Source: Malassezia japonica (lineage: Eukaryota > Basidiomycota > Malasseziomycetes > Malasseziales > Malasseziaceae). Taken from it: a DNA stretch of 64,000 nucleotides. Positions 41,776 through 52,642 of this stretch are shown here, piece after piece. Position 1 is the first letter of the stretch, and each line of letters starts with the position of its first letter. The notes beneath the pieces are model-generated. The model was not told the DNA's origin. It did no database searches and saw only the letters and a list, made by a program, of their open reading frames with translations. The position numbers and the translations under genes were made by a program. The DNA lies in contig NC_083373.1 in NCBI RefSeq assembly GCF_029542785.1, forward strand, positions 1-64,000, written 5' to 3'.

Positions 41776-41792
41776 CGTCGTCACCTCCACAG

Positions 41793-43328
41793 ATGGCGTG
41801 GGGAAAATTCGTCGGGGGCGCGGCGTGGCGCGAGGCGCTCGGACGGCGCGTGTGTGTGCGCTATAGCACCGAGGCCGAGGCGGCACGCCGCAAGGCGAAC
41901 GAGCACCGAAACCGCAAGGCGCGCCACTTTGTCGACCACCTCATGCTCCAGGTGCAGGCGGGACACGGTGGCGACGGATGCGTCTCTTTTCACCGCGAAA
42001 AGTTTGTGCAGATGGGCCCCCCCGCCGGCGGCAACGGCGGCGCAGGGGGTTCGGTGTACGTGCGTGCGGACCCTGCTGTGCACTCCCTCGCGCGTGTCCA
42101 CAAGCACGTCGTGGCCAAGAATGGGACGCACGGCGAAGGCGACTGGCTGCACGGCCGGCGCGGCGACAATGTCACGATCCATGTGCCGGTCGGCACGACG
42201 GTGCGCAGTCTCGGGCGGACGTGGAACGAACGCGAGGCCGCCGGGCGCGACTACCTGCGCGACCTCTTCAAAAAGAAGCGCACGCCGATCGACATGTACG
42301 AGACGCCGGAGCTGCATGCGTCGCGCTCCGCCGTCTGGCGCCATCTGCCACGCTCAGAAGATGAAAACTATGCGCGCTCGCACTTTGCAGCGGCCGAGGA
42401 AAAGTTTATGGCCGAGCTGCGTGCGCAGCGCAAGATTGACGCGGCGCAGAAAAGCGGGCGGTCCGCGGCCGCGCTGTCGGAATGGACCGACAAGGAGCCG
42501 TGGATGGTCGAGGACATTACCGCCGACGCGGGCTGGTCGATAGACCTTGCACAGCCGACGCCGCCCGACTCGCCGGGCGTGCTGCTCGCCCGTGGCGGCC
42601 ATGGCGGCCTCGGCAACCCCCACTTTGGCTTGGAAAAATACCGCTCGCCCAAGGTTGCGACGCGGGGCCGCCCCGGCGAGTCGCTCCTTGTCTCGCTCGA
42701 GTACAAGCAGCCGTCGGACGTAGGCCTCGTCGGCCTGCCCAACGCCGGAAAAAGTACGCTGCTTCGGTGCCTGAGCCGCGCCGAGGCGCAGGTCGGCTCG
42801 TACAGCTTCACGACGCTGCGCCCCAACCTCGGCGTGATGCGCATGGACGCCGGCGGCCAGCTGCTGGACGCGCCGGACGCAGGCGAGGCGCCCGAGGCGA
42901 CGCGGCTCACCGTCGCCGACCTCCCGGGCCTGGTCGCGGATGCGGCGCAGAACCGTGGCTTGGGCCACGACTTTTTGCGGCACATTGAGCGGTGTGGCCT
43001 GCTGGTCTATGTCGTGGATATCGGCCCTACGAATTTAGTGCCCTCGCAGGACATTCTTACGCTCAACACCGAGCTCGAGGCCTACCGCCCTGGCCTCAGC
43101 AGCCGTGTCGCGATGGTCGTCGCAAACAAGGCCGACCTGCTCGGCAACGAGCATATACCCGCCGCCGATGCGCGCGTCAAGCTCGAGCGCCTACAGTCCG
43201 ACGTCGACCTGATCTTTGCACCCCGCCGCGTGCCGGTCGTACCGGTCGCGGCGAAGCTGCGCCAAAATCTTCCCCGCGTGGTCCAAACGCTCCACGGCCT
43301 GATTCGCGCGCGGACGCCGGATGTCTAA
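41793..43328 (+). CDS. MTG2: Mitochondrial Obg-family GTPase
   Basis: 511 aa, single exon, ATG 41793; the frame upstream starts only with TTG. An Arg-rich leader (KFVGGAAWREALGRRVCVRY) fits mitochondrial import. An Obg fold with glycine-rich runs (GHGGDGCVSFHREKFVQMGP, GGNGGAGG, GGHGGLGNPHF) has a long insert (about 190-290) that is common in Mtg2. The G domain has G1 GLPNAGKST, G3 DLPG and G4 NKAD. It assembles the mitochondrial large ribosomal subunit. Confidence 0.93.
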   Translation: MAWGKFVGGAAWREALGRRVCVRYSTEAEAARRKANEHRNRKARHFVDHLMLQVQAGHGGDGCVSFHREKFVQMGPPAGGNGGAGGSVYVRADPAVHSLARVHKHVVAKNGTHGEGDWLHGRRGDNVTIHVPVGTTVRSLGRTWNEREAAGRDYLRDLFKKKRTPIDMYETPELHASRSAVWRHLPRSEDENYARSHFAAAEEKFMAELRAQRKIDAAQKSGRSAAALSEWTDKEPWMVEDITADAGWSIDLAQPTPPDSPGVLLARGGHGGLGNPHFGLEKYRSPKVATRGRPGESLLVSLEYKQPSDVGLVGLPNAGKSTLLRCLSRAEAQVGSYSFTTLRPNLGVMRMDAGGQLLDAPDAGEAPEATRLTVADLPGLVADAAQNRGLGHDFLRHIERCGLLVYVVDIGPTNLVPSQDILTLNTELEAYRPGLSSRVAMVVANKADLLGNEHIPAADARVKLERLQSDVDLIFAPRRVPVVPVAAKLRQNLPRVVQTLHGLIRARTPDV

Positions 43329-43436
43329 CGAATGTGTTGTGATTGGCCGAAACTCGATCCCCGCACGCGAGTGTAGTTTAGTAAGCATAGGGCCCTTTTG
43401 CCATCACGCCACACGATCGCCGTGCCGCTCTCTACG

Positions 43437-44000
43437 ATGTTCTCGCGACCTACTATGCAGCTATCGGTGCGCGTGTGCCGTGCTATGCCGGCGACAACTC
43501 GTACACCCTCTAAGTCGCGGCTCCTTTCCTTGAGCGCCGCGCGTTTTGCCGAGATTGAAAAGAAGCGCCTCTCTGACGAGGTCCCGCGCGCGGCGCCCGC
43601 GCCCAAGAACGTCGCCAACGATAAGCGCAGCAAGGTGTCGGAGCGCCTGCAGAAGCGCGCATCGAAGAAGGCGGCAATGACATTGACGCCCAAGGCTGTC
43701 GAGCATATCCGTGCGCTGCAGCACAGTGCCTCGGGCCCGAAGCTGATCCGTGTCGGCGTGCGCAACAAGGGCTGCGCCGGCATGAGCTATCACCTCGAAT
43801 ACATCGCGCCCGGCCAAGAGGGCCGCTTTGACGAGCGTGTGCAGCAAGATGGTGTCGAGGTGCTGATCGACTCCCGCGCCCTGTTTAGCATTATTGGCTC
43901 CGAGATGGACTGGCAGGAGGACAAGCTGTCTGCCAAGTTTGTCTTTAACAACCCCAACGTGAAGGACGCGTGCGGCTGTGGCGAGTCGTTCATGACATGA
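43437..44000 (+). CDS. ISA1: Mitochondrial A-type Fe-S assembly protein
   Basis: 187 aa from ATG 43437; a TTG-only extension precedes it. Basic leader MFSRPTMQLSVRVCRAMPAT, then a Lys/Arg-rich linker, then the A-type domain: MTLTPKAVEHIRAL, KGCAGMSYHLEY (first Cys) and DACGCGESF (Cys pair). These three Cys bind Fe or the cluster. With Isa2 and Iba57 it makes 4Fe-4S clusters for aconitase and lipoyl synthase. The presence of KGCAGMSY fits Isa1 rather than Isa2. Confidence 0.93.
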   Translation: MFSRPTMQLSVRVCRAMPATTRTPSKSRLLSLSAARFAEIEKKRLSDEVPRAAPAPKNVANDKRSKVSERLQKRASKKAAMTLTPKAVEHIRALQHSASGPKLIRVGVRNKGCAGMSYHLEYIAPGQEGRFDERVQQDGVEVLIDSRALFSIIGSEMDWQEDKLSAKFVFNNPNVKDACGCGESFMT

Positions 44001-44107
44001 TACGATTACGAACCCTATATACCCCGGTCCGCCGCTGTTCTGCTTCCCGGCCTCGCCGAAGCGCACCGCTCATGACCAGAAAAAACCATAGCATTGAATC
44101 ACTATAC

Positions 44108-44957
44108 TTAATCGTCGCTGGCTGCGTTCATGACTGCGTGAGCAAGAAGGAGCACGTACTGCGCAGGACCGACAGGAACAGATTGACCACATCGAGATAG
44201 AGCGAGATGTTGGCCAAAATCCAGTCGTCGGGCGAGAGGCTGCGTCAGGCACACAAACGTACCGCTGCTGGATCAGGTAGGTATCGTAGAGGATGTACCC
44301 GCTGAACACGGCGCATCCCACCACCGAGTAGCCCAGCTCGAACAGGTGGTTGTACGGGAAAAAGAGCTGGACGAACCCGGTGCCGACGAGCATCAGCAGG
44401 CCCCAGTAGAGCCACGACTGGAGCGAGGAAAAGTCGTACTCGGTTTGGAGCGTAAAGACTGGGTGAGCATAGCATACGTACTGGTCAGTCCGGCAAACAT
44501 AAACGTCGTGATAAACACGGCCTTGAGCACGACGCTGCGGTCCATTGCCGCGACAAGCAGACCGAGCGACAGCGCCTCCATAAACGTAAAGAGCCCGAGC
44601 AAGAACAGGTTGAGAGGATGCGACTGGCGCTTCCAGTACAAAAAGCCGAGCGTGACGAGCGAGCCGACGAGCGGCACAAAGAAGAACCACATGCTGCGTG
44701 AGCCAAGCGACCTACTTGTTCTGCACCCAGTTCACCGCGCCGGCGGTCGTCATGGCCGCAGCGACGATCGCCGTGCCCAGCAACTGGAGAAAGAGGACCG
44801 TGTAGACCTTGCGCACGAACATCGCGCGGATCTCGGGCACGCACTCCTCGACGGTCGCGCCGAACTTGTATCCGTCGCGGTCATCGCCATCGAGCTGCGC
44901 CTCGGGGTCCTGCGACACAGCGCTGTACGTGTACGGGGGCGGGGCCTGCGTCGCCAT
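44108..44957 (-). CDS. Bax inhibitor-1 / lifeguard family membrane protein
   Basis: 251 aa from exons 44957-44716, 44693-44482, 44458-44263, 44239-44160 and 44133-44108; introns 22, 23, 23, 26. The last exon codes only MNAASDD. A Pro/Tyr-rich N-terminus (PPPYTYSAVSQDPE) precedes six to seven membrane spans. GYILYDTYLIQQR, LSPDDWILANISLYLDVVNL and FLSVLR are family motifs (TMBIM/BI-1, yeast Bxi1/Ybh3), including the D...D pair that forms the pH/Ca2+ latch. It is probably an ER or Golgi Ca2+ leak protein that modulates stress and cell death. Confidence 0.9.
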
Positions 44958-45053
44958 GTTCCTGAGAGCTACGCCACCGTGCGAAGGCCGCCGCGTAATT
45001 CCCCAACATACTTCCCCACTTCCACGTCGACGCGACCTTCCAGGTGTTGCACC

Positions 45054-46664
45054 ATGTTCTCGATGCATAGGATCCTGCGGGTGTCTCTTGCGCTGGTAGC
45101 GCTGCTCGCGGTCGTGCTGGCCGAGGAGACGCGCACCGCGACGGATCTGCTGCGCCAGGCAAACGCGGCGCTGACCTCGTACGACTACGCCGGCGCGCTC
45201 GAGGCATTTGACGAGGCGATCACGCTGGACCCCACGTCGTATCTCTCCTACTTTAGGCGCTCTACGGCACAGCAGGCGCTGGGAAGGACCTCTGCGGCGC
45301 TTGCGGACCTCGACGCGACGCTCGAGCGGAACGCCGAGTTCGCCAAGGCCTACCTGCAGCAGGCGCGTATTCACCTCAAGGAGGGCGAGTACAAGGCCGC
45401 GCTGGACGTGCTCAAGCGCATGACCAAGCACATCAAGAAGGACCAGGAGAAGGATCTTGCGCAGGAGAAGGAGCTGCGTGCGCAGGTGAAGCACGCAAGC
45501 GACCTCAGCCAGCGCCTGGCCAAGCTCGCCTCGGACAAGAAGCACGCTGTCGAGTGCATTGCCGTGGCCAGCGAGCTGATCAAGATCGCGCCGAACGACC
45601 TCGGCGCGCGGCAGCACCGCGCGACGTGCCATCTCACACACGGCGAGCTCGACGAGGCGGTAACGGACTGGAGCCGCATTGCCGCCCTGGCGCCGTCGAC
45701 CGAGCTGCAGCTGCGTCTCTCGTTTTTGTCCTACTATGTGCTCGGCGAGTACGACTCGCAGATGCGCAAAGCCGGTCTCTCGCATCTCAAGGCATGCCTG
45801 CACAATGACCCGGACAACAAGCAGTGTATCAAGGCACACAAGCAGCTGCGCAAGATCGACAAGGCGCTCGCCAAGGCGCACAAGTTTGCCGAGGCCTCGA
45901 GCTGGACGGCGGTCGTGAGCGCGCTCAAGGGACCCAAGGTCGGCGGCCCGACGATCCTCGAGGACGTCGAGCGCGTGCTGTCGAGTGCGGCGGAGCCCAA
46001 CAGCGACGGCGTCACGCTCCTTCCCCCGACGCTCACGAAGCCGATGGAAAAGAGCGAGCTGGTGATTGAGATCGACACGCTCTACTGCCGTGCGTACGTC
46101 GGCCAGAACCTGTTCAAGAAGGCGATGCCGTTCTGTGACAAGCTGCTCCAGCACGACCCCAATAGTCTCCCGGCGCTGGTCGCCAAAGGCGAGGACCACA
46201 TGGCCAACCAGCGGTACGAGGAGGCGGTCCAGGTGCTGAACCAGGCCTTTACTGCCACCCAGCAGACCGACCGCGATATCCACCAGCGCCTGGTCAAGGC
46301 GCAAAAGCTCCTGAAGCAGTCCAAGTCGAAGGACTACTACAAGACGCTCGGTGTCGCGCGCGACGCGGACGACCGCACGATCAAGAAGGCCTACCGCCGG
46401 CTCGCGCGCGAGCACCACCCTGACAAGGGCGGCAGCCAGGAAAAGATGGCCGAGATCAACGAGGCGTTTGGCGTGCTCGGCGACCCCGAGCTCCGCGCGC
46501 GCTTCGACCAGGGCGACGATCCCAACGACCCGACCGGTGGCCAGAGCTACGAGCAGGGCTTTGGCGGCCACGGCGACGCGTTTGCGCAAATGTTCCAAAA
46601 CGCCGCCTTCCAGCAGTTTGCGCGGGGACACGGAGGTGGACAGCAGTTCCACTTCTCCTTCTAG
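45054..46664 (+). CDS. ER TPR-J-domain co-chaperone, DNAJC3/P58IPK-like
   Basis: 536 aa, single exon; the longer frame before ATG 45054 is non-coding or antisense to the BI-1 gene. The signal peptide (HRILRVSLALVALLAVVLAEE) fits ER import. About eight to nine TPR helical pairs follow (ANAALTSYDYAGALEAFDEA, AKAYLQQARIHLKEGEYKAA). A C-terminal J domain has YYKTLGVARDADDRTIKKAY and REHHPDKGG with the HPD that stimulates Hsp70 (BiP). The tail is Gly/Gln/Phe-rich without HDEL. It binds misfolded lumenal clients and passes them to BiP. Confidence 0.9.
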   Translation: MFSMHRILRVSLALVALLAVVLAEETRTATDLLRQANAALTSYDYAGALEAFDEAITLDPTSYLSYFRRSTAQQALGRTSAALADLDATLERNAEFAKAYLQQARIHLKEGEYKAALDVLKRMTKHIKKDQEKDLAQEKELRAQVKHASDLSQRLAKLASDKKHAVECIAVASELIKIAPNDLGARQHRATCHLTHGELDEAVTDWSRIAALAPSTELQLRLSFLSYYVLGEYDSQMRKAGLSHLKACLHNDPDNKQCIKAHKQLRKIDKALAKAHKFAEASSWTAVVSALKGPKVGGPTILEDVERVLSSAAEPNSDGVTLLPPTLTKPMEKSELVIEIDTLYCRAYVGQNLFKKAMPFCDKLLQHDPNSLPALVAKGEDHMANQRYEEAVQVLNQAFTATQQTDRDIHQRLVKAQKLLKQSKSKDYYKTLGVARDADDRTIKKAYRRLAREHHPDKGGSQEKMAEINEAFGVLGDPELRARFDQGDDPNDPTGGQSYEQGFGGHGDAFAQMFQNAAFQQFARGHGGGQQFHFSF

Positions 46665-46682
46665 TCCTGTACATAGCAAGCA

Positions 46683-47814
46683 CTACGTTTGCAACGCCAC
46701 CTCCCATGTCCGGCACTCGCCGGTGCCGACGTGCTTGCCATGCTGCGGCGCGAGGTTGGGGCGCCGCAGCAGGTCCTCGTTCTGCGAGGTGCTCACGCCG
46801 TCGATCCAGCCGACCGTGCGCCGGTGACTATACGCCTTCCAGTCCGCAGGGTGGAACTCGAAGCTGCGCCACACAATGTACGACGCACCGACACGGTCCA
46901 CGTCGGCGACCGTTGGCGCGTGCATGTGCTTCGGCAGCGCAGGCGCCGACGACGCAATCGGGCCGACGACGCTGCGCAGGCGCCGCGCGAGCATCGGCAC
47001 ATTCCACAGCGTATACGGGGGCACGTTGCGCAGCGTAATCAGAACAGAGCCCTGTCGCGCAGGCGGCGTGAGGGGGCGCTCGTCGTCCGCCTCGGGAATC
47101 GACGCGAGGAACGCGGCGGTCTCGTCGTCGACCTCGTCGCCGCTCTCGTCGTCGCTGTCGTGCCGCGGCTTGCGCTTTTCGTTCGCAGCATACGCGGGCA
47201 CGGGGCCGCGCGTAAGGTAGGGCGCGACAGACACGAGGAAGCGCAGGATAAGGAGCTGGTTGGCAAGCACGTTGCGCTGCTCGTCCTTGTGCCCGGCGCC
47301 GACGTGCGGAAAGCCGAACCACACCTTGCTCCAGCGGCGGGGCGACACGCCCGGTCCCCCGGCAAGCTTGCTGCACTTTTCCAGTGCACCTGCGTCCACG
47401 CCAAACGCAAGGATATTCTGTGCATTGGCGCCCGCCTTGGCGCGGATCTGCGCGAGGATGTCGCGGGCGTCGGGGTATTTTGCGCACACCTCCTCTTCTG
47501 TGTCAAAGCTCGTCGCAAGGATCTGGTGGGGCGGGTGACAGTGCGGCTCGCTTAGCAACGCGAGCGTGAACGAAAAGTTGCCTGCGTTAGTCGCGCTACG
47601 CACCCTCGCCGACGAGCAGAATCGAGTCGTCTTTTTGGAAAGGCGCGACGTGCTTGGGCTTGTGCGACCTGGGGCGCCCGCCCATCGACGCCATCTTGCG
47701 CTTCTGCGCATGCTCCAGCGCTTCAGAACGCTGCTTCTCCTGCTGGCGCTGGTGCGACCGCGCCTGGTGGTTCGCAAGGGCAGTCCTGAGCTTGCCTTTG
47801 CCCTGCTTGCCCAT
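46683..47814 (-). CDS. BMT5: 25S rRNA uridine-N3 methyltransferase, Bmt5-like
   Basis: 369 aa, exons 47814-47604 and 47581-46683 (22-nt intron). Basic N-terminus (MGKQGKGKLRTALANHQARS and KKRK-like runs, nucleolar type). Splicing restores ILLVGEGNFSFTLALL, the SAM-binding motif of the DUF2431/Bmt5 family, followed by ILATSFDTEEEVCAKYPDA, FGVDAGAL, VWFGFPHVGAG and RNVPPYTLWNVPMLAR. A disordered acidic insert (DSDDESGDEVDDETA) lies mid-protein. It methylates a uridine in large-subunit rRNA in yeast. Confidence 0.9.
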
Positions 47815-47842
47815 CCTTGGCAAGGTGGAGGTTTCTACAACG

Positions 47843-49066
47843 CTATGCGAGCGCGCCCCAGCGGCCCAAGCCCGCAGAGAGGAGCGCAAGGCCGACGAGC
47901 ATGGTGGTGTACGTGATACTCGTGAGGCCGAGGCGAGGAAGCGCCATCATCCAGATGGTCGTCGCGAGAGTATGCAGCGAGATGAGGAGGAGCAGGGTGG
48001 GCCAAATGGCGGCGATGGGCGGGAATGGGAGGAAGGCGTACGAGTTGCCCACGGTTGTCGAGTCGCCAAGGCACCCTTGTGCGTGCGTAAGAGAGGCAGA
48101 GAGCATCAGGCAGCTGCCCAAGTTCCAGAGGACACTGTCCATGCGCCACAACGTGATAGTCGCAGGCGAGATGTTCTCCAGGAACTCGCCCAGCTGCTCT
48201 TCGAGCTCAGACTTTTCGCGGACAAGGATGATGTCGTCCAGCGAGAGCTCTTCTTCTTCGTCGGTCGACGACGATTCCGATCCGCTGCGGTCTTCGTCGT
48301 TGTCGTTTGGCTGGACAAAGTCGTTCAAGATGTCCTCTTCGTCCGGCGGCGTCGTGTCTTCCACTGAGCGGAACAGCGGCAGGAACTTACACAGCTGATA
48401 CGAGCCGGCCACGACCTCGGCCGTCGCCCAGCCGATACCGAGCCAGAGCGCAAGCGGGAAACGGGGGTCGTCGACGCCGACCCAGCACGTGTCGTCTACG
48501 TCTGCCGCCTTGACCGACGTGCGGTTCGAATGCCAGACGAGGGCCAGGATCACAATCACACACAACTCCTGGCCGAGCACGCGCAGTCCCTCGACCAGCA
48601 CCGAGCGCAGGAACGCCGACGCGAGGCCGGTGAGGATCATCACCGAATCGGAAAAGAACGACGAGGCAAAAATCCATTCTCGCGGCAGCACCAGAAAGAT
48701 CTTGGTGACCAGGAACGTCACCTCCCAGCACACGGGGCGCAGCGCATAGGCCGCGTGCCAGCACATGGCGCCAATCGCGCTGACGAGCAGCGCGACGCCC
48801 AAGGTCATGGACTGCGAACAGGTAGCATCCCCAGCGTCGGGATAGAGTAGGTGCATGTCACAAATGTCCAGCGCGAGCACCGAGGACCAGATCGCCATGA
48901 GCAGGAAAATAGCCGCAGGCAGGAGCGCCAGGCTATGCATAAAAATGAGCCGCGCCCATGACGTCGGCGCAGGAAGAGGACCGACACGGATCCCTGAATT
49001 ATTCGGAGAGTTAATCGGCGACCAGTTGCTAGGCCGCAGAAAGTTGGATCCCCCGACGTCAGGCAT
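47843..49066 (-). CDS. Multi-pass membrane protein, unknown
   Basis: 407 aa from ATG 49066. About eight to nine hydrophobic spans, in two groups. A first block has FMHSLALLPAAIFLLMAIWS, then MTLGVALLVSAIGAMCW and WEVTFLVTKIFLVL. A central cytosolic loop is strongly acidic (PPDEEDILNDFVQPNDNDED, DEEEELSLDDII). Then there are four late spans. I do not recognise a named family; it looks like a fungus-specific conserved membrane protein. It is divergent from the AP180 gene with 124 bp between starts. Confidence 0.75.
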   Translation of the reverse strand: MPDVGGSNFLRPSNWSPINSPNNSGIRVGPLPAPTSWARLIFMHSLALLPAAIFLLMAIWSSVLALDICDMHLLYPDAGDATCSQSMTLGVALLVSAIGAMCWHAAYALRPVCWEVTFLVTKIFLVLPREWIFASSFFSDSVMILTGLASAFLRSVLVEGLRVLGQELCVIVILALVWHSNRTSVKAADVDDTCWVGVDDPRFPLALWLGIGWATAEVVAGSYQLCKFLPLFRSVEDTTPPDEEDILNDFVQPNDNDEDRSGSESSSTDEEEELSLDDIILVREKSELEEQLGEFLENISPATITLWRMDSVLWNLGSCLMLSASLTHAQGCLGDSTTVGNSYAFLPFPPIAAIWPTLLLLISLHTLATTIWMMALPRLGLTSITYTTMLVGLALLSAGLGRWGALA

Positions 49067-49190
49067 CGCGCTGCAAAGCCCCCTGGCCAGCCCCGATCGT
49101 GACGAGGGTGCAGCCACCGGGGCACGTACTCGCTTATTTCCCCGCGCGCGCCTTCTCGGGCAACTCCACATCGGGGCCCGTCGAGGAGCG

Positions 49191-52100
49191 ATGTCGCAGT
49201 ACGTGGCTCGGCTAACGCAGCTATGACAAGCTGGTCAAAGGCGCGACGAAGCCCAAGCAGCTTCTTCCGAAGGCCAAGTACATGGAGCCCATCCTTGCGA
49301 GTGCGTCGAGCCGGGATGGCGGCCTCCAGGACGTGTTTCGGTCCTTGTCCTACCGGCTGCAGGACCCCAACAGCACCGTCGTGATCAAGACGCTGATTGT
49401 CGTGCACACGATGATGCGCTCCGACTCTTCGGTGACAGTGCTCTCGTACCTTGCGGGAGACCCGAGCGCGCTGCGCCTGCGCCGCGTCGCGACCGGCGGC
49501 CTGCACGAGTATACCTATTCGAAGACCCTCACAAGGTACGCCGCCTACCTCGAGCACCGCATCGTCGGGTTCAAGGAGCTGGGATACGATGTCGTGCAGG
49601 CAAGCAAGCGCGACCGGTTTGCGCGCTTGCGCAAGCTCAGCGTCTCCAAGGGCCTCTTGCGCGAAATCAACCTGATCCAGCGGGTCATGAACTCGCTCTT
49701 GGAATGTGCTGTACGTCGCCCGTCTAACCCAGTTCTTTACAGAGGAAAAGCAGGACGAGCTGACCATGTCGGCCCTCCAAATGACACTCAAGGACCTCTT
49801 GGCACACTACATGGGAATGAACGAGGGGATTATCAACATGCTCGAGCACTACTTTGACATGAGCCGCAAGGACGCTGAGCGCTCGCTGGAGCTGTACAAG
49901 CGCTTCTGCTGGCAGACAGAAAAGGTGGTCGCGTTCCTCAACTCGTCCAAGCGCCTGTCGTACTCGCTGCGCTCAGCCGTCCCGTCGCTGAAACACGCGC
50001 CTTTGTCGCTCGCAGGCGCATTGGAAGAGTACCTCGACGATCCCAACTTTGAGGAGAATCGGTCTGAGTACCTCCGCAACAAGGGGGGGAAGGATGCCAA
50101 GCCCGACGTGCTTTCCAGGGCCAAGGGCGAGAGCAGTAAACCGGCTCCCAAAGACGAGCCCAAAGGAAAGGAAAAGGAAGAGAAGGAGAAGAAGGAGAAG
50201 GAAAAGGAAAAGGAGAAGGATGCAGCGCCAAAGTCTGGAAACGAGTCGAGTCAACAAGCACTGCAAGACTTTTTCGAGGCGCTCGAGCAGCCGAGCGCGA
50301 CGCCGTTCCAGGCAGCGTACTCTTCGTTTGCAGGTTTCAACGCACAGCCGGATTGGTTCAATGCTCCGATGCCGACGGGGCCTTATGGTATGGTCGCGCA
50401 ACCAACTGGCTTTAATCCGTTCGCGCCGATGCCGACAGGTGCGCCGATGATGCCGCAAATGACGGGATTCAACCCTTTCCAGCAGCAGCAGATGCAGCCG
50501 ATGTTTACTGGCGCGCAGCAGCCGCTGGCGCCGCAGCATACGATGGCAACGACGCCGTTCGAGAGCATCTTTGGCCAAATGTCGCTGGGCGGCGGTCAAC
50601 CGACTCCGCAGGGACAGGCCAAGAGCGCGGGGCCGGCTGCACAGGACGGCACGTCGCCATGGGGAGCAGGGTCCATGGGGCCCCAGCCGACTGGCCAGCA
50701 GCAGCAGCCCTTTGGACAGCAGCAGCAGCAGCAGCAGCCCTTTGGTCAGCCGCAACAACAGCAGCCTTTCGGTCAGCAGCAGCAGCAGCAGCAGCAGCCT
50801 TTTGGCCAGCCTCCCCAGCCTGCTCAGCAACCGTTTGGCCAGCAACAGCAGCCTTTTGGCCAGCCTACGCAGTCGGCCAACTCTGCGCCCCCGAAACCTG
50901 ATACCTCTAATACCAAGGTCTCGTTTGCACAGCCGTCGCAAACCATGCCTCCTGGCTCGAGTGCGCCGCGTATGAAGCCGCAAAAGACGGGATCGATGAA
51001 CCCTTTCTCGATCCCCAGCGACTTTGAAGAGCCGGTGCCGGTTGTCGAGCAGCCGAAACAGCCGTCGCTGAACCAACTGGCGCACCAGAACTGGTTCGGC
51101 AACAAGGCGCCCGTGCACGAGCCGGAGAGTATCCAGCCCGAGCCGAGCGCGCCCAAGACCAACGTCCCGCAGGCGACCGGGCTGATGGGCAGCGTTGCGT
51201 CGGAGTTTGCACGGCCCCAAGACGCGTCGAGCTCTGCGCAGCTCCCGCGCTCGCAGACCATGGGTCACTTGGATGCACAGGCTACTGGAGCCAATGCGTT
51301 CCAGCGCTCAGGCTCGGGTGTGTTTGACCAAGGTCGTCCGAATGCCTTTGGATCGAACAATGCGTTTGCGCCGCAGCCGACGGGTCTGAGCGGAAGCGGC
51401 CCGAGCGGATCCGAGCAGCCGAATGCATTCGGTGCGGCGGGCTCAAGTGCATTTGGGTCCGGCCTCGGTGCATTTGGCTCGCAGTCAACGGGATTGGGTT
51501 CGGGCCTCGGCGCGCAGCCGACAGGACTGGGCTCCGGCCTTGGTTCGGGTCTCGGTTCCCAGCCCACTGGCCTTGGCTCGGGTCTTGGCTCACAGCCTAC
51601 TGGACTTGGCTCGGGTCTCGGTTCGGGTCTCGGTTCGGGTCTCGGTTCCCAGCCCACTGGCCTCGGCTCGGGCCTCGGCTCGCAGCCTACTGGACTTGGC
51701 TCGGGTCTTGGCTCGCAGCCCACTGGCCTTGGCTCGGGTCTCGGTTCGGGTCTCGGTTCGGGTCTCGGTTCCCAGCCAACTGGCCTCGGCTCGCAGCCCA
51801 CTGGCCTTGGTTCGCATCCCTCGGCCTTTGACTCGAATGCTGGCCTCGGCTCGAGCGGTCTCGGCTCGCAGCCTATAGGCCTCGGCACAAACGCCAACCT
51901 CGGCACGAATGCGGGCCAAGGCGGTCCCTCAGCTTTGGGTTCTCAACCCACGGGTCTCGGTGGTTCGTTCTCTTCTCAGCTCCCTGGCCTGAGCTCCCAG
52001 CCCACCGGCCTCGGACACCAGCCTTCGTTTTCCTCGCAGCTCCCTGGTTTGAACACGCAGCCTACCGGAGCGTCGCCGTTCCGGAGCGCGACTCAGCCCA

Positions 52101-52528
52101 TCCAGCCTGGATCTGACTTTGGCTCGCGTCTCGGCAGTGGCTCGTTTTCCTCGCAGCTCCCTTCGCAAGCCACCGGGACCAACCAACTGCCGTCGAACTT
52201 AAGCCAGGCCTTCTCCCCGTCAGGCCGGAGCATGGCCGGCCTCGGTATTTCTCCTGGGTTCTCTTCTCAGACTACTGGAAACCCAACGTCGTTCTCTACT
52301 GCCAACACACCTGCGCTGAGCGTTGGCTCGCCGACCTTCCCCAACCCCCACGGATCGCCGCAGCCGCTGCACGGGCAGGCGACGGGTCTCGCGGGCATCA
52401 AACCGTTCCAGCCCACAAGCTCGTTTGGACACAGTCTACTCACGGGCGGTGCTCAGCCAAACCAGCCTACGGTCAACACACAGAGCGGGCAGGGCCAGGT
52501 GCCTACCCAGGACCTGCTGCAGCTCTAG
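49191..52528 (+). CDS. AP180-type ANTH clathrin adaptor (Yap1801/2-like)
   Basis: 1097 aa, exons 49191-49198 (8 nt), 49221-49710 and 49733-52528; two 22-nt introns. The ANTH domain spans about 1-270 ([56 protein letters not shown]); the KxxxK in KGATKPK binds PIP2. Next comes a Lys/Glu run, polyQ/QQPFGQ repeats (about 450-530) and a long GLGSQPTG tail. Many LxxQxTG units match the Ark1/Prk1 actin-regulating kinase consensus. NPF tripeptides (FNPFA, FNPFQ, MNPFS) bind EH domains. The role is early endocytosis, loading SNARE cargo and clathrin. Confidence 0.9.
51480..51830 (+). repeat. Tandem [18 protein letters not shown] repeat
   Basis: Roughly 24- and 36-bp units code GLGSGLG and GLGSQPTG in changing order, with near-identical DNA (CTCGGTTCGGGTCTCGG). 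Such an array readily expands and contracts. It lies in the tail of the AP180 gene. Confidence 0.85.
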
Positions 52529-52642
52529 CGTGCCTTGTATAGCCCCGCAGTCGTGGATCGTCACGTGATACGTTTTCTTCCCCGGGCGGCTCGGCGCGAT
52601 TACGTCGAGGTCCGATGGTGTAGCGTTTGTGGAGTAGGGGAC

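Noticed and set aside
44712..46679. 655-codon open frame on the minus strand
   Set aside because: It lies antisense to the DNAJC3-like gene. GC-rich codon bias keeps the opposite frame open; no domain is recognisable except the BI-1 N-terminus at its end.
49973..51268. 431-codon minus-strand frame
   Set aside because: Antisense of AP180 repeats; Arg/Leu runs arise from the CAG and GGC repeats.
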